Of a stretch of 9,089 nucleotides of DNA, positions 1 through 5,885 are shown in pieces. Below the pieces are notes generated by a model. The model was not told the DNA's origin and searched no databases. It worked only from the letters and a program-made list of their open reading frames with translations. How positions within the stretch are numbered: position 1 is the stretch's first letter; every line of letters begins with the position of its first letter. The stretch comes from Tannerella sp. Its GTDB lineage: Bacteria > Bacteroidota > Bacteroidia > Bacteroidales > Tannerellaceae. Location: assembly GCA_031263835.1 (NCBI GenBank), contig JAISEZ010000216.1, forward strand, positions 1 through 9,089. The letters are read 5' to 3'. The position numbers and the translations under genes were made by a program.

Positions 1-1428
1 AATCAGTTTGTATTTCGGTACCAGCGTCTTCATCACCGCCCAGCCTATCAGGTAAGCGACGGCGCAGATACAGAAAATCACGAAATAGCCCGAAGGTTCA
101 CCCTCGAAGCCGAGGAAACGCATGTTCGTCTTGCCGGCGTAATCGAAAAGCATACCCGCGCCCTTCTGTATAAAGAACGAACCGATGCCGCCCGCCATGC
201 CGCCGATGCCCGTCACCGTCGCAATGGCTCCCTTGGGGAACATGTCGCCGACGGTGGAGAAGAGATTGGCCGACCATGCCTGATGCGCCGCCCCGGCAAT
301 ACCGATGATAACGACCGGCAACCAGTAGGAGTATCCGCCCAGCGGCTGTGCAAAGAGCGCCAGCAACGGGAAGAAGGCAAATATCAGCATGGCACGCATG
401 CGTCCGGCATACGGGTTCATGCCTTTCCTGTCGATGAAGTACGATGGCAACCATCCGCCATAGATGGAAATCATGACGATGGTGTAGAGTATCGACAGCG
501 GAAGTACCTGTGCGGTACCTTCGATGTTGAAAACGGTTTGCAGATATTTCGGCATCCAGAACAGGTAGAACCACCATACGCCGTCAGTCATGAACTTGCC
601 GAACGCAAACGCCCACGTCTGTTTGAACCGGAAACACCGGAGGAAGGGCAGTTTTTTGTCCGCAGCTTCATTGCCGGCGGCCTTGTCCGTCTGCTGGTCC
701 TGCCGGATGTAGGCCAGTTCGACTTTGTTCACTTTGGGGTTCCGGTCGGGTTTCCGGTAGACGAATACCCAGACGCCCATCCAGACGAATCCCAGCAAAC
801 CGATGATGATAAATGTCGCTTCCCAGCCCCACAGCTCGGCGATGTAAAGGATACAGGCCGGTGCAATCATGGCGCCGATGGTGGCGCCCGAATTGAAGAT
901 GCTGGTGGAGAAGGCGCGGTCTTTTTTCGGGAAATATTCGGCAGTAGCTTTGATGGCTGCGGGGAAATTGCCTGCCTCGCCGAGCGCCAGCACGAACCGC
1001 GCAAAGATAAACAGCATAACGCTCACGCTGACAACCATGGCTCCGTCGCCGACACGGGAGATGGTCTCCCTTGCCCCGGCAAAACTTACGAACCATTCGC
1101 CGGCAAGGATTCCCGACGTGGCAATACCGCAAAAGGCATGCAGACATGCACCGACCGACCAGATACCGATGGCCCAGAGGAAGCCTTTCTTCGTATCCAG
1201 CCAGTCGATGAATTTTCCGGCAAACAGCATACTGATGGCGTAGAGTATGGAAAACCATGCCACTATGTTTCCGTAATCGTCATTGGTCCACCCGAATTCA
1301 GGCCCGATAAAGTTGGGCCACGTGAGCGACAGTACCTGCCGGTCAAGATAGTTTATCGTGGTGGCGAAAAACAGCATCGCACAAATCATCCAGCGATAGT
1401 TCGTCATTCTTTCATTCTGTCTGTTCAT
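1..1428 (-). CDS. MFS transporter, ACS family, ExuT-like uronate permease (3' end cut by window edge)
   Basis: Predicted inner-membrane permease of the major facilitator superfamily, anion:cation symporter branch, most like hexuronate transporters. It would bring uronates or their breakdown products into the cytoplasm for the enzymes encoded upstream. The frame is open for 476 codons from ATG at 1428 to the left edge without a stop. Visible marks: TM1 with INYLDR (residues 25-30); the cytoplasmic loop 2-3 signature GKFIDWLDTKKG (71-82); RFVLALGEAGNFPAAIKA (144-161) followed by EYFPKKDRA, as in ExuT-type proteins; and FNSGATIGA (178-186) in TM5. The last visible residues, VPKYKLI, follow the hydrophobic TM12, so only a short tail should be missing. 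About 25 residues (roughly 110-136) between TM3 and TM4 look longer than E. coli ExuT as I recall it. A second ATG lies at codon 8. The gene is last in the operon, 53 nt after kduD, with no Shine-Dalgarno. Family is confident; substrate is inferred from context. Confidence 0.93.
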   Translation of the reverse strand, partial: MNRQNERMTNYRWMICAMLFFATTINYLDRQVLSLTWPNFIGPEFGWTNDDYGNIVAWFSILYAISMLFAGKFIDWLDTKKGFLWAIGIWSVGACLHAFCGIATSGILAGEWFVSFAGARETISRVGDGAMVVSVSVMLFIFARFVLALGEAGNFPAAIKATAEYFPKKDRAFSTSIFNSGATIGAMIAPACILYIAELWGWEATFIIIGLLGFVWMGVWVFVYRKPDRNPKVNKVELAYIRQDQQTDKAAGNEAADKKLPFLRCFRFKQTWAFAFGKFMTDGVWWFYLFWMPKYLQTVFNIEGTAQVLPLSILYTIVMISIYGGWLPSYFIDRKGMNPYAGRMRAMLIFAFFPLLALFAQPLGGYSYWLPVVIIGIAGAAHQAWSANLFSTVGDMFPKGAIATVTGIGGMAGGIGSFFIQKGAGMLFDYAGKTNMRFLGFEGEPSGYFVIFCICAVAYLIGWAVMKTLVPKYKLI

Positions 1429-1432
1429 ATAG

Positions 1433-1480
1433 ATTCAATAATTCAATGATTCAAAGATTCAATGATTCAATAATTCAAGC
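1433..1480. repeat. Tandem 8-bp repeat, six copies, filling the kduD-transporter junction
   Basis: Six consecutive 8-mers of the form ATTCAANN: ATTCAATA, ATTCAATG, ATTCAAAG, ATTCAATG, ATTCAATA, ATTCAAGC. The order is symmetrical around the third unit. The array covers nearly all of the 53 nt between the kduD stop (TAA, 1484-1482) and the transporter ATG (1428), so the transporter's translation-initiation region lies in or beside it and offers only AT-rich sequence. Slippage could change the spacing between the two genes. Confidence 0.9.
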
Positions 1481-1481
1481 C

Positions 1482-2276
1482 TTACGGCTGCTTGCCGATG
1501 TAGGCGAGGATGCCGCCGTCGACATACAGGATATGCCCGTTCACGAAATCGGATGCCGCGGATGCCAGAAAGATGGCCGGGCCTTCGAGGTCGCCGGTCG
1601 TACCCCAGCGCGCGGCCGGCGTCTTGGCGATGATGAACCGGTCGAACGGGTGACGGGAGCCGTCGGGCTGTGTCTCGCGCAGCGGCGCTGTCTGCGGCGT
1701 GGCGATGTAGCCCGGCCCGATGCCGTTGCACTGGATGTTGTACTCGCCATACTCGGAGGCGATGTTGCGGGTCAGCATCTTCAGGCCGCCCTTGGCTGCC
1801 GCATAGGCCGAGACGGTTTCGCGTCCCAGTTCGCTCATCATCGAACAGATGTTGATGATTTTGCCGCCGCCCTTTTTCATCATTCCCGGGAGGACGGCCT
1901 TGGATACGATAAACGGCCCGTTGAGGTCGATGTCGATGACCTGACGGAAGTCGGCCGCGCTCATCTCGTGCATGGGGATGCGGCGGATGATGCCGGCATT
2001 GTTTACCAGAATGTCAATGACGCCGACTTCCCGTTCGATTTGGGCGACCAGGCCGTTGACCTGCGCTTCGTCGGTCACGTCGCACACGTAACCGTGCGCC
2101 GTGATGCCGGCTTCGCGATAGGCGGCCAGTCCCCTGTCCGTCAGTTCCCGGTTGATGTCGTTGAACACAATGGCGGCGCCGGCTCTGGCGTATGCCGAAG
2201 CAATCGCGAACCCGATGCCGTAGGATGCGCCGGTCACCAGCGCTACTTTTCCTTTCAGTGAAAATAAATTCTCCAT
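1482..2276 (-). CDS. kduD: 2-deoxy-D-gluconate 3-dehydrogenase / 2,5-diketo-3-deoxygluconate reductase, SDR family
   Basis: Cytoplasmic short-chain dehydrogenase, 264 residues, a normal classical SDR length. Motifs in order: TGASYGIG (15-22) for dinucleotide binding; Asp40 at the end of beta-2, which usually favours NAD(H) over NADP(H); NNAG (92-95); and the catalytic tetrad Asn119, Ser145, Tyr158, Lys162 (YAAAK). PGYIATP follows near 190, and the C-terminus has a DFVNGH...VDGG segment as in E. coli KduD. In the pathway it reduces 2,5-diketo-3-deoxygluconate to 2-keto-3-deoxygluconate, between KduI and KdgK. Bacteroidetes homologues are often labelled gluconate 5-dehydrogenase (IdnO/Ga5DH); sequence alone does not separate the two, but the kduI and kdgK neighbours favour KduD. 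The ATG at 2276 has AT-rich DNA and no clear Shine-Dalgarno upstream. A 322-nt gap to kdgK leaves room for its own regulation. Confidence 0.93.
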   Translation of the reverse strand: MENLFSLKGKVALVTGASYGIGFAIASAYARAGAAIVFNDINRELTDRGLAAYREAGITAHGYVCDVTDEAQVNGLVAQIEREVGVIDILVNNAGIIRRIPMHEMSAADFRQVIDIDLNGPFIVSKAVLPGMMKKGGGKIINICSMMSELGRETVSAYAAAKGGLKMLTRNIASEYGEYNIQCNGIGPGYIATPQTAPLRETQPDGSRHPFDRFIIAKTPAARWGTTGDLEGPAIFLASAASDFVNGHILYVDGGILAYIGKQP

Positions 2277-2306
2277 AATTTACTGTTTGTATGTTTGATT
2301 AATAAT

Positions 2307-2343
2307 GCGAATCGGTTCTACTGTCTACTAACTACCGATTCGC
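2307..2343. promoter_or_regulatory. Perfect 10-bp inverted repeat in the kduD leader (candidate operator or RNA hairpin)
   Basis: GCGAATCGGT (2307-2316) and ACCGATTCGC (2334-2343) are exact reverse complements with a 17-nt spacer. The outer copy, extended to ATGCGAATCGG (2305-2315), also occurs in the kduI leader (5829-5839, opposite strand). It lies 31-67 nt upstream of the kduD start. It could be a two-half-site operator for a pathway regulator or a hairpin in the kduD 5' region. There is no following T-tract on either strand, so it is not a typical terminator. Function is inferred only. Confidence 0.5.
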
Positions 2344-2357
2344 TTAATTTATAATTC

Positions 2358-2549
2358 CGGGCACCCGTTGGGTGCCGGTCTCCCGTCGCTGACAGGAAGC
2401 CGGCACCCGTTGGGTTCCGGCCTCTCGTCGCCGGCAGGAAGCCGGCACCCGTTGGGTACCGGCCTCTCGTCGCCGACAGGAAGCCGGCACCCGTTGGGTA
2501 CCGGCCTCTCGTCGCCGGCAGGAGACCGGCACCCGTTGGGTGCCGGCCT
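2358..2549. repeat. 42-bp tandem repeat array, five units (last partial), between kdgK and kduD
   Basis: The core GCACCCGTTGGGT starts at 2361, 2403, 2445, 2487 and 2529, an exact 42-bp period. Each unit has a GC-rich dyad (CCGGCACCC-GTT-GGGTGCCGG when perfect, as in the fifth unit) plus a 20-21-nt linker like CTCTCGTCGCCGGCAGGAAG. Copies differ at a few sites. At the variable dyad position the right arm reads G, T, A, A, G while the left stays C, so changes are not compensatory and three copies carry a mismatch. Because 42 is a multiple of three, both strands stay open: the minus strand gives a 77-codon frame (ATG at 2577) with the 14-residue repeat AGTQRVPASCRRRE. There is no T-tract, no unique spacers as in CRISPR and no mobile gene. 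Best described as a GC-rich intergenic minisatellite of unknown role. Confidence 0.92.
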
Positions 2550-2566
2550 TCCGTAGAATCACATGC

Positions 2567-2584
2567 TCATAATTCATAATTCAT
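2567..2584. repeat. Short 7-bp tandem repeat downstream of kdgK
   Basis: TCATAAT occurs at 2567-2573 and 2574-2580, followed by TCAT (2581-2584). It lies about 15 nt past the kdgK stop on the transcribed side and is the smallest of three simple repeats found just after stop codons in this window. Confidence 0.6.
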
Positions 2585-2598
2585 GCGATTGTATGTTT

Positions 2599-3636
2599 TT
2601 ATCTGGATACCCGTCCCGACCCGTCGCCCCCGAGCAGCTGCTCCACTTCGGCCACCGAGACGGCATTGAAGTCTCCGTAAACCGTATGCTTCAGGCAGGA
2701 AGCGGCGACGGCAAAGTCCAGCGCCCGCTGCGGTTCCGACGGATACGTCAGCAGGCCGTAAATCAGTCCGCCCATAAACGAATCGCCTCCGCCGACGCGG
2801 TCGACGATGTGCGTAATGTCGTAGCGCCGCGACTGATAGAGCCTGTCGGCATGAAGGACGCCTCCCCACGTGTTGTGGTTCGCATTGACGGAACCGCGCA
2901 GGGTGATGATGACCTTCCGCGCCCGCGGGAAACGCTCCTTCAGCTGGAGGCATACCGATTCGAACCCGGCGGCGTCGATTTCGCCTCCCGTATGCGTGGC
3001 GTCGAATCCTTCGGGCTTGATGCCGAACACCTTTTCGGCGTCTTCCTCGTTGCCCAGCATCACGTCGCAGCCTTCTGCCAGCGCCGGCATGACTTCGGAC
3101 GCCGTCTTGCCGTAGTTCCACAGGTTCCTGCGGTAGTTCAGGTCGGTCGACACCGTAACGCCCAGCCGGTTCGCCGCCCTGACTGCCTCCAGACACGCAT
3201 CCGCCGCACCCTGTGAAAGCGCGGGCGTGATGCCCGTCCAGTGAAACCACCGGGCCTCGCCGAACACCTCGTCCCAGTCCACCATCCCCGGCCGAATCCC
3301 GGCCATCGCGGAGTTTGCCCGGTCATAGACCACTTTCGACGCGCGGGCAACGGCTCCCGTTTCAAGGAAATAAATGCCCATGCGGTCGCCGCCCCGGATA
3401 ATGCGGCGCGTCCCTACATTATATTTACGTAACTCGGAGAGGCACCATTCGGCAATGTCGTTCGACGGCAGACGGGTGACAAATTCCGCCGGTATGCCGT
3501 AGTTGGCCAGCGACACGGCGACATTGGCCTCGCCGCCGCCAAACGTGGCATTCAGGCTGTTCGACTGGATAAACCGCAAATATCCGGGCGCCGCCAGCCG
3601 CAGCATGATTTCCCCGAACGTAACTACCTTCTTCAC
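2599..3636 (-). CDS. kdgK: 2-keto-3-deoxygluconate kinase (PfkB family)
   Basis: Cytoplasmic sugar kinase of the PfkB/ribokinase family, 345 residues, near the usual KdgK size. It phosphorylates 2-keto-3-deoxygluconate with ATP to KDPG, which a KDPG aldolase (not in the window) would cleave to pyruvate and glyceraldehyde 3-phosphate. The N-terminal strand VVTFGEIMLRL and the glycine motif GGGEANVAVSLA (33-44) match family signature 1. The C-terminal signature DRVGGGDSF (279-287) carries the predicted catalytic base Asp285 in the anion-hole GGGD loop. The start is GTG at 3636-3634: it gives the expected MKKVVTFGE N-terminus and overlaps the DUF4861 stop in a GTGA, a 4-bp overlap typical of translational coupling. 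Starting at the next ATG (codon 11) would remove the first beta-strand. The gene ends at TAA (2601-2599), followed by the repeat-bearing spacer before kduD. Confidence 0.95.
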   Translation of the reverse strand: MKKVVTFGEIMLRLAAPGYLRFIQSNSLNATFGGGEANVAVSLANYGIPAEFVTRLPSNDIAEWCLSELRKYNVGTRRIIRGGDRMGIYFLETGAVARASKVVYDRANSAMAGIRPGMVDWDEVFGEARWFHWTGITPALSQGAADACLEAVRAANRLGVTVSTDLNYRRNLWNYGKTASEVMPALAEGCDVMLGNEEDAEKVFGIKPEGFDATHTGGEIDAAGFESVCLQLKERFPRARKVIITLRGSVNANHNTWGGVLHADRLYQSRRYDITHIVDRVGGGDSFMGGLIYGLLTYPSEPQRALDFAVAASCLKHTVYGDFNAVSVAEVEQLLGGDGSGRVSR

Positions 3637-4799
3637 CTTCCCGTTTTTATGATAAGCGGCTCCTGCAGACCTGTCGCAAAATGAGCGATGTAGCGGTTAA
3701 AGTCATCCACCTCCGGAAATCCGTATTTGCTCCATCCGAATCCGGTGTAATACGTTATGGGCGTACCCGGCTGAAAGGTCGTCACACCCAGCAGGTGGGA
3801 ATGAGTCTCTTCCCGTCCCCTCACGGCATGAATCAGCGAATACGTATCCATCGCCGTCCTCTCCAGTCCGGACGGGAATATCATCCCGACATAGACTTTC
3901 CCGGCCGTTTCGCTCTCCGGCTCGGCATAGACAAGCGAAGCGAACGTACCGGTGATGTTCTTGAAAATCGCATCCCTGCCGTCGCGCTTGACAATGCCTG
4001 CCGCCACGGGCATGGCCTCCGCCGTACCGTATATCTGCGTGACCTTCGTCAGTTGCGAACCGGCGTCCAGCGAGAATATCCGGCTTTCGTCAAACGTTTT
4101 TCCGTTCACCTCGACCGGCTTGTACGTTACGCGAAAAGTCGTACGCAGCGGGCCGTTCTCAAGAAGCTCCTGGCCGATGAAGTTTTCGTTCAGCCACAAC
4201 CGGTTGCCGACGTAGGGCGCCATCATTCCGCCGCCCAGCGTGCGTCCCACCGAGTAGTCGTCCTGCCCTTCGCCGTAGTCTTTGTGATACGAGCGCAGTC
4301 CCGCCAGCTCGTCTTTGTACCACCTGTCAATCACCAGCCTGTCGGTACGCTTGTACCAAAGGTCGAGGCCGTTGCTCGGGCCGTCGATTTCCACCAGCGC
4401 CGCACCGTAAATCCGGAACGCCACGCGGTCATTCTCCCACGCAAAGTCGTCTTTCCGCTCAAGGATAAAACGGCCGTAGGTTTTCGGGGCGAACGTCTGC
4501 GGGGCGCCGGCCGAGAGCGTGTAAACCGCAGTTTCCTTCGCCCTTACGCCGGCCTGAAAGATAAGTTTCCCGTCATGGGTGATTTGCACGGGAACGGTTT
4601 CCTTCCGGTCGTTTTGAAGCACATACGTCTGTCCTTCACCCGGCGTGATTTTCGCACTCACCGCGCTTAGCGGGAGTTCCACCATTTCCGTCAAACGGTC
4701 GAAATCACTTGGATTCTCGACCGTGACGCGAAAGGTCTTTTCCGATGAACATGCCATCAGTGCGGCTGCCGCACAAAACAGGAAAACGGTCTTTTTCAT
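3633..4799 (-). CDS. DUF4861 family lipoprotein of unknown function
   Basis: Predicted exported lipoprotein, 388 residues. The N-terminus MKKTVFLFCAAAALMAC is a lipoprotein signal with lipobox LMAC and lipidated Cys17. The following SSEK is not a strongly acidic Bacteroidetes surface-export signal, so an inward-facing envelope location is more likely than the surface. The body looks like DUF4861: FILERKDDFAWENDRVAFR (111-129), then RSYHKDYGEGQDDYSVG (169-185) and TLGGGMMAPYVGN. The family is common in Bacteroidetes polysaccharide-utilisation regions and has no reaction I can name. A mostly beta fold binding or processing a uronate-containing sugar is my inference. It starts 6 nt after the kduI stop and overlaps the kdgK start by 4 bp, so it is fully embedded in the pathway operon. 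An envelope protein between two cytosolic enzymes suggests it acts on the sugar before import. Confidence 0.88.
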   Translation of the reverse strand: MKKTVFLFCAAAALMACSSEKTFRVTVENPSDFDRLTEMVELPLSAVSAKITPGEGQTYVLQNDRKETVPVQITHDGKLIFQAGVRAKETAVYTLSAGAPQTFAPKTYGRFILERKDDFAWENDRVAFRIYGAALVEIDGPSNGLDLWYKRTDRLVIDRWYKDELAGLRSYHKDYGEGQDDYSVGRTLGGGMMAPYVGNRLWLNENFIGQELLENGPLRTTFRVTYKPVEVNGKTFDESRIFSLDAGSQLTKVTQIYGTAEAMPVAAGIVKRDGRDAIFKNITGTFASLVYAEPESETAGKVYVGMIFPSGLERTAMDTYSLIHAVRGREETHSHLLGVTTFQPGTPITYYTGFGWSKYGFPEVDDFNRYIAHFATGLQEPLIIKTGR

Positions 4800-4805
4800 A
4801 ACTGT

Positions 4806-5648
4806 TTACTGTAATTTGTCAGCCGTGAACGTATCCATGTCATCATACGCCAGATTTTCGCCGCACATCGCCCAGATAAAGCTGTAACTGCCTGTTCCGG
4901 CAGCCGCGTGAATCGACCACGAGGGTGAAATAACGCCCTGTTCGTTGTGCAGGAAGATATGGCGCGTTTCCTGCGGCTGTCCCATGAAATGGCAGATAGC
5001 CTGCTGTTCGGGCACCCTGAAATAGAAATACGCTTCCATCCGGCGCGAGTGGGTATGCGGCGGCATCGTATTCCACACGCTGCCGGTCTGCAGTTCCGTC
5101 AACCCCATCTGCAACTGGCAGCAGGGTACGATTTCATTCAGAATAAGCTGGTTCAGGATACGTTCGTTCGACGTTTCCGGCGCTCCCAGATTGCGTACGC
5201 GCCGCATTTCACCGGTGATTTGTGCAGTAGGAAAAGCCCTGTGCGCCGGCGACGAAGCAAAATAAAACTTGGCCGGACGGGCGGCATCCCTGCTTGAGAA
5301 GTAAATCTCTTTCGCTCCGCGTCCGATGTAGAGCGCATCCTTGAATGCCAGTGCGTATTCCGTGCCGTCGACCGTTACGCTGCCTTCGCCTTCGATGCAA
5401 ATCACACCCGCTTCACGCCGTTCGCAAAAATATTCCGAACGAATCAATTCCACCGGTTTCAGTTTGATTCTTTCATTCACCGGATAGATTCCGCCGACAA
5501 TCAGACGGTCGTTATGCGTATAGGTCATCAACACGCTGTCCGCCTCAAAAAATCTCTTCACTAAAAATTCTTTTCTCAACTGTTGGGTATCATACCGTTT
5601 CACATCATCCGGATGTGTTGCCCAACGTTCTTCAATGCTTGTTTTCAT
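4806..5648 (-). CDS. kduI: 5-keto-4-deoxyuronate isomerase
   Basis: Cytoplasmic cupin-fold, zinc-dependent isomerase converting 5-keto-4-deoxyuronate (from unsaturated galacturonate or other unsaturated uronates) to 2,5-diketo-3-deoxygluconate, the KduD substrate. Length is 280 residues, close to E. coli KduI. All four expected zinc ligands are present: His198, His200 and Glu205 in PPHTHSRRMEAYFYF (196-210), and His247 in SWSIHAAAGTGSYSFIW (243-259). They correspond to E. coli His196, His198, Glu203 and His245, with a constant offset of two. The N-terminal region (TYTHNDRLIVGGIYPV, 42-57) is also family-typical. The ATG at 5648 matches the family N-terminus; upstream DNA is AT-rich without a Shine-Dalgarno. 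It is the first gene of the inferred operon, preceded by a 233-bp leader holding inverted repeats, so control of the whole pathway probably acts there. Confidence 0.97.
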   Translation of the reverse strand: MKTSIEERWATHPDDVKRYDTQQLRKEFLVKRFFEADSVLMTYTHNDRLIVGGIYPVNERIKLKPVELIRSEYFCERREAGVICIEGEGSVTVDGTEYALAFKDALYIGRGAKEIYFSSRDAARPAKFYFASSPAHRAFPTAQITGEMRRVRNLGAPETSNERILNQLILNEIVPCCQLQMGLTELQTGSVWNTMPPHTHSRRMEAYFYFRVPEQQAICHFMGQPQETRHIFLHNEQGVISPSWSIHAAAGTGSYSFIWAMCGENLAYDDMDTFTADKLQ

Positions 5649-5721
5649 ATATTCAACTACTAATATTTATCAATAATGCTTTTACGAGCACCTAAAAGTA
5701 GAAATTATATTTGAAAGAGGA

Positions 5722-5768
5722 GGCAGAAGCGGGCAAAATATAGAGATTTTTAATACTTATCTTCTGCC
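5722..5768. promoter_or_regulatory. 8-bp inverted repeat flanking an AT-rich possible promoter core, kduI leader
   Basis: GGCAGAAG (5722-5729) and CTTCTGCC (5761-5768) are exact reverse complements with a 31-nt AT-rich spacer. On the minus strand the spacer contains TATATTTTG (5742-5734), one base longer than the Bacteroidetes -7 form TAnnTTTG, and I see no -33 TTG at the usual distance. It could be paired operator half-sites around the operon promoter or a leader hairpin. The promoter assignment is weak. Confidence 0.35.
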
Positions 5769-5828
5769 AACCGTTTGATCTCGCGCAGAAAAATTGCCAT
5801 TGCTTTTATCTGTCTGATTTTTTAGCTG

Positions 5829-5839
5829 CCGATTCGCAT
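5829..5839 (-). promoter_or_regulatory. ATGCGAATCGG motif shared with the kduD leader
   Basis: On the minus strand this reads ATGCGAATCGG, identical over 11 bases to plus-strand 2305-2315 in the kduD inverted repeat. Both copies are preceded by GATT a few bases upstream. Here it overlaps the small dyad GATTC-GCAT-GAATC (5831-5844). It lies about 180 nt upstream of the kduI ATG and about 45 nt past the protease stop. A regulator site is possible; a dispersed intergenic repeat is the alternative, as ACTAAC-type sequence sits next to both copies. Confidence 0.4.
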
Positions 5840-5843
5840 GAAT

Positions 5844-5885
5844 CACTAACCACTAACCACTCATCACTCATCACTAACCACTCAT
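5844..5885. repeat. Tandem 7-bp repeat, six units, at the end of the M16 gene
   Basis: Six contiguous 7-mers: CACTAAC, CACTAAC, CACTCAT, CACTCAT, CACTAAC, CACTCAT. The last unit overlaps the M16 stop codon (TGA, 5884-5882), so the array starts within the stop and extends 38 nt beyond it in the direction of transcription. No hairpin with a T-run follows, so it is not an intrinsic terminator. Confidence 0.9.

Larger units (their letters stand above)
2277..2598. other. 322-bp spacer between kdgK and kduD
   Basis: No recognised gene. Reading from kdgK towards kduD it holds a short 7-bp tandem repeat (2567-2584), five copies of a GC-rich 42-bp repeat (2358-2549), then an AT-rich leader with a perfect 10-bp inverted repeat (2307-2343). 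I found no TAnnTTTG-type -7 element upstream of kduD on the minus strand, so kduD may depend on readthrough from kduI. A 77-codon minus-strand frame (2344-2577) crosses the whole array; it is discussed under the repeat. Confidence 0.8.

Noticed and set aside
283..1449. Long plus-strand open frame of 388 codons opposite the transporter
   Set aside because: It is antisense to a clear MFS permease, the residue pattern has no recognisable domain, and it arises from GC-biased third positions of the true frame. The same holds for the long plus-strand frames at 3681-4670 and 7793-8710.
1482..2276. Primary naming as gluconate 5-dehydrogenase (IdnO)
   Set aside because: This is a common automatic label for Bacteroidetes homologues, but the adjacent kduI and kdgK complete the KDG route, so KduD fits better; kept only as an alternative.
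2307..2343. Intrinsic terminator after the repeat array
   Set aside because: The 10-bp dyad has a 17-nt loop and no T-run on either strand, and kduD lies just downstream in the same direction.
2358..2549. CRISPR array
   Set aside because: The 42-bp units are contiguous with near-identical linkers and no unique spacers, and no cas gene is present.
2368..2556. Plus-strand 62-codon repeat protein across the 42-bp array
   Set aside because: It runs against the operon, and inter-unit changes replace residues (Ala/Ser/Thr) rather than being silent, so it looks non-coding.
2567..3250. 227-codon minus-strand frame overlapping kdgK in another frame
   Set aside because: The kdgK frame carries both PfkB signatures; this one is a low-complexity Arg/Gly-rich shadow.
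5706..5713. Plus-strand TATATTTG, an exact -7 consensus match in the kduI leader
   Set aside because: No -33 element upstream and no plus-strand gene downstream; in AT-rich DNA this match can easily occur by chance.
5649..5881. tRNA, small RNA or riboswitch in the kduI leader
   Set aside because: No cloverleaf or known riboswitch core could be recognised; only short inverted repeats and simple repeats are visible.
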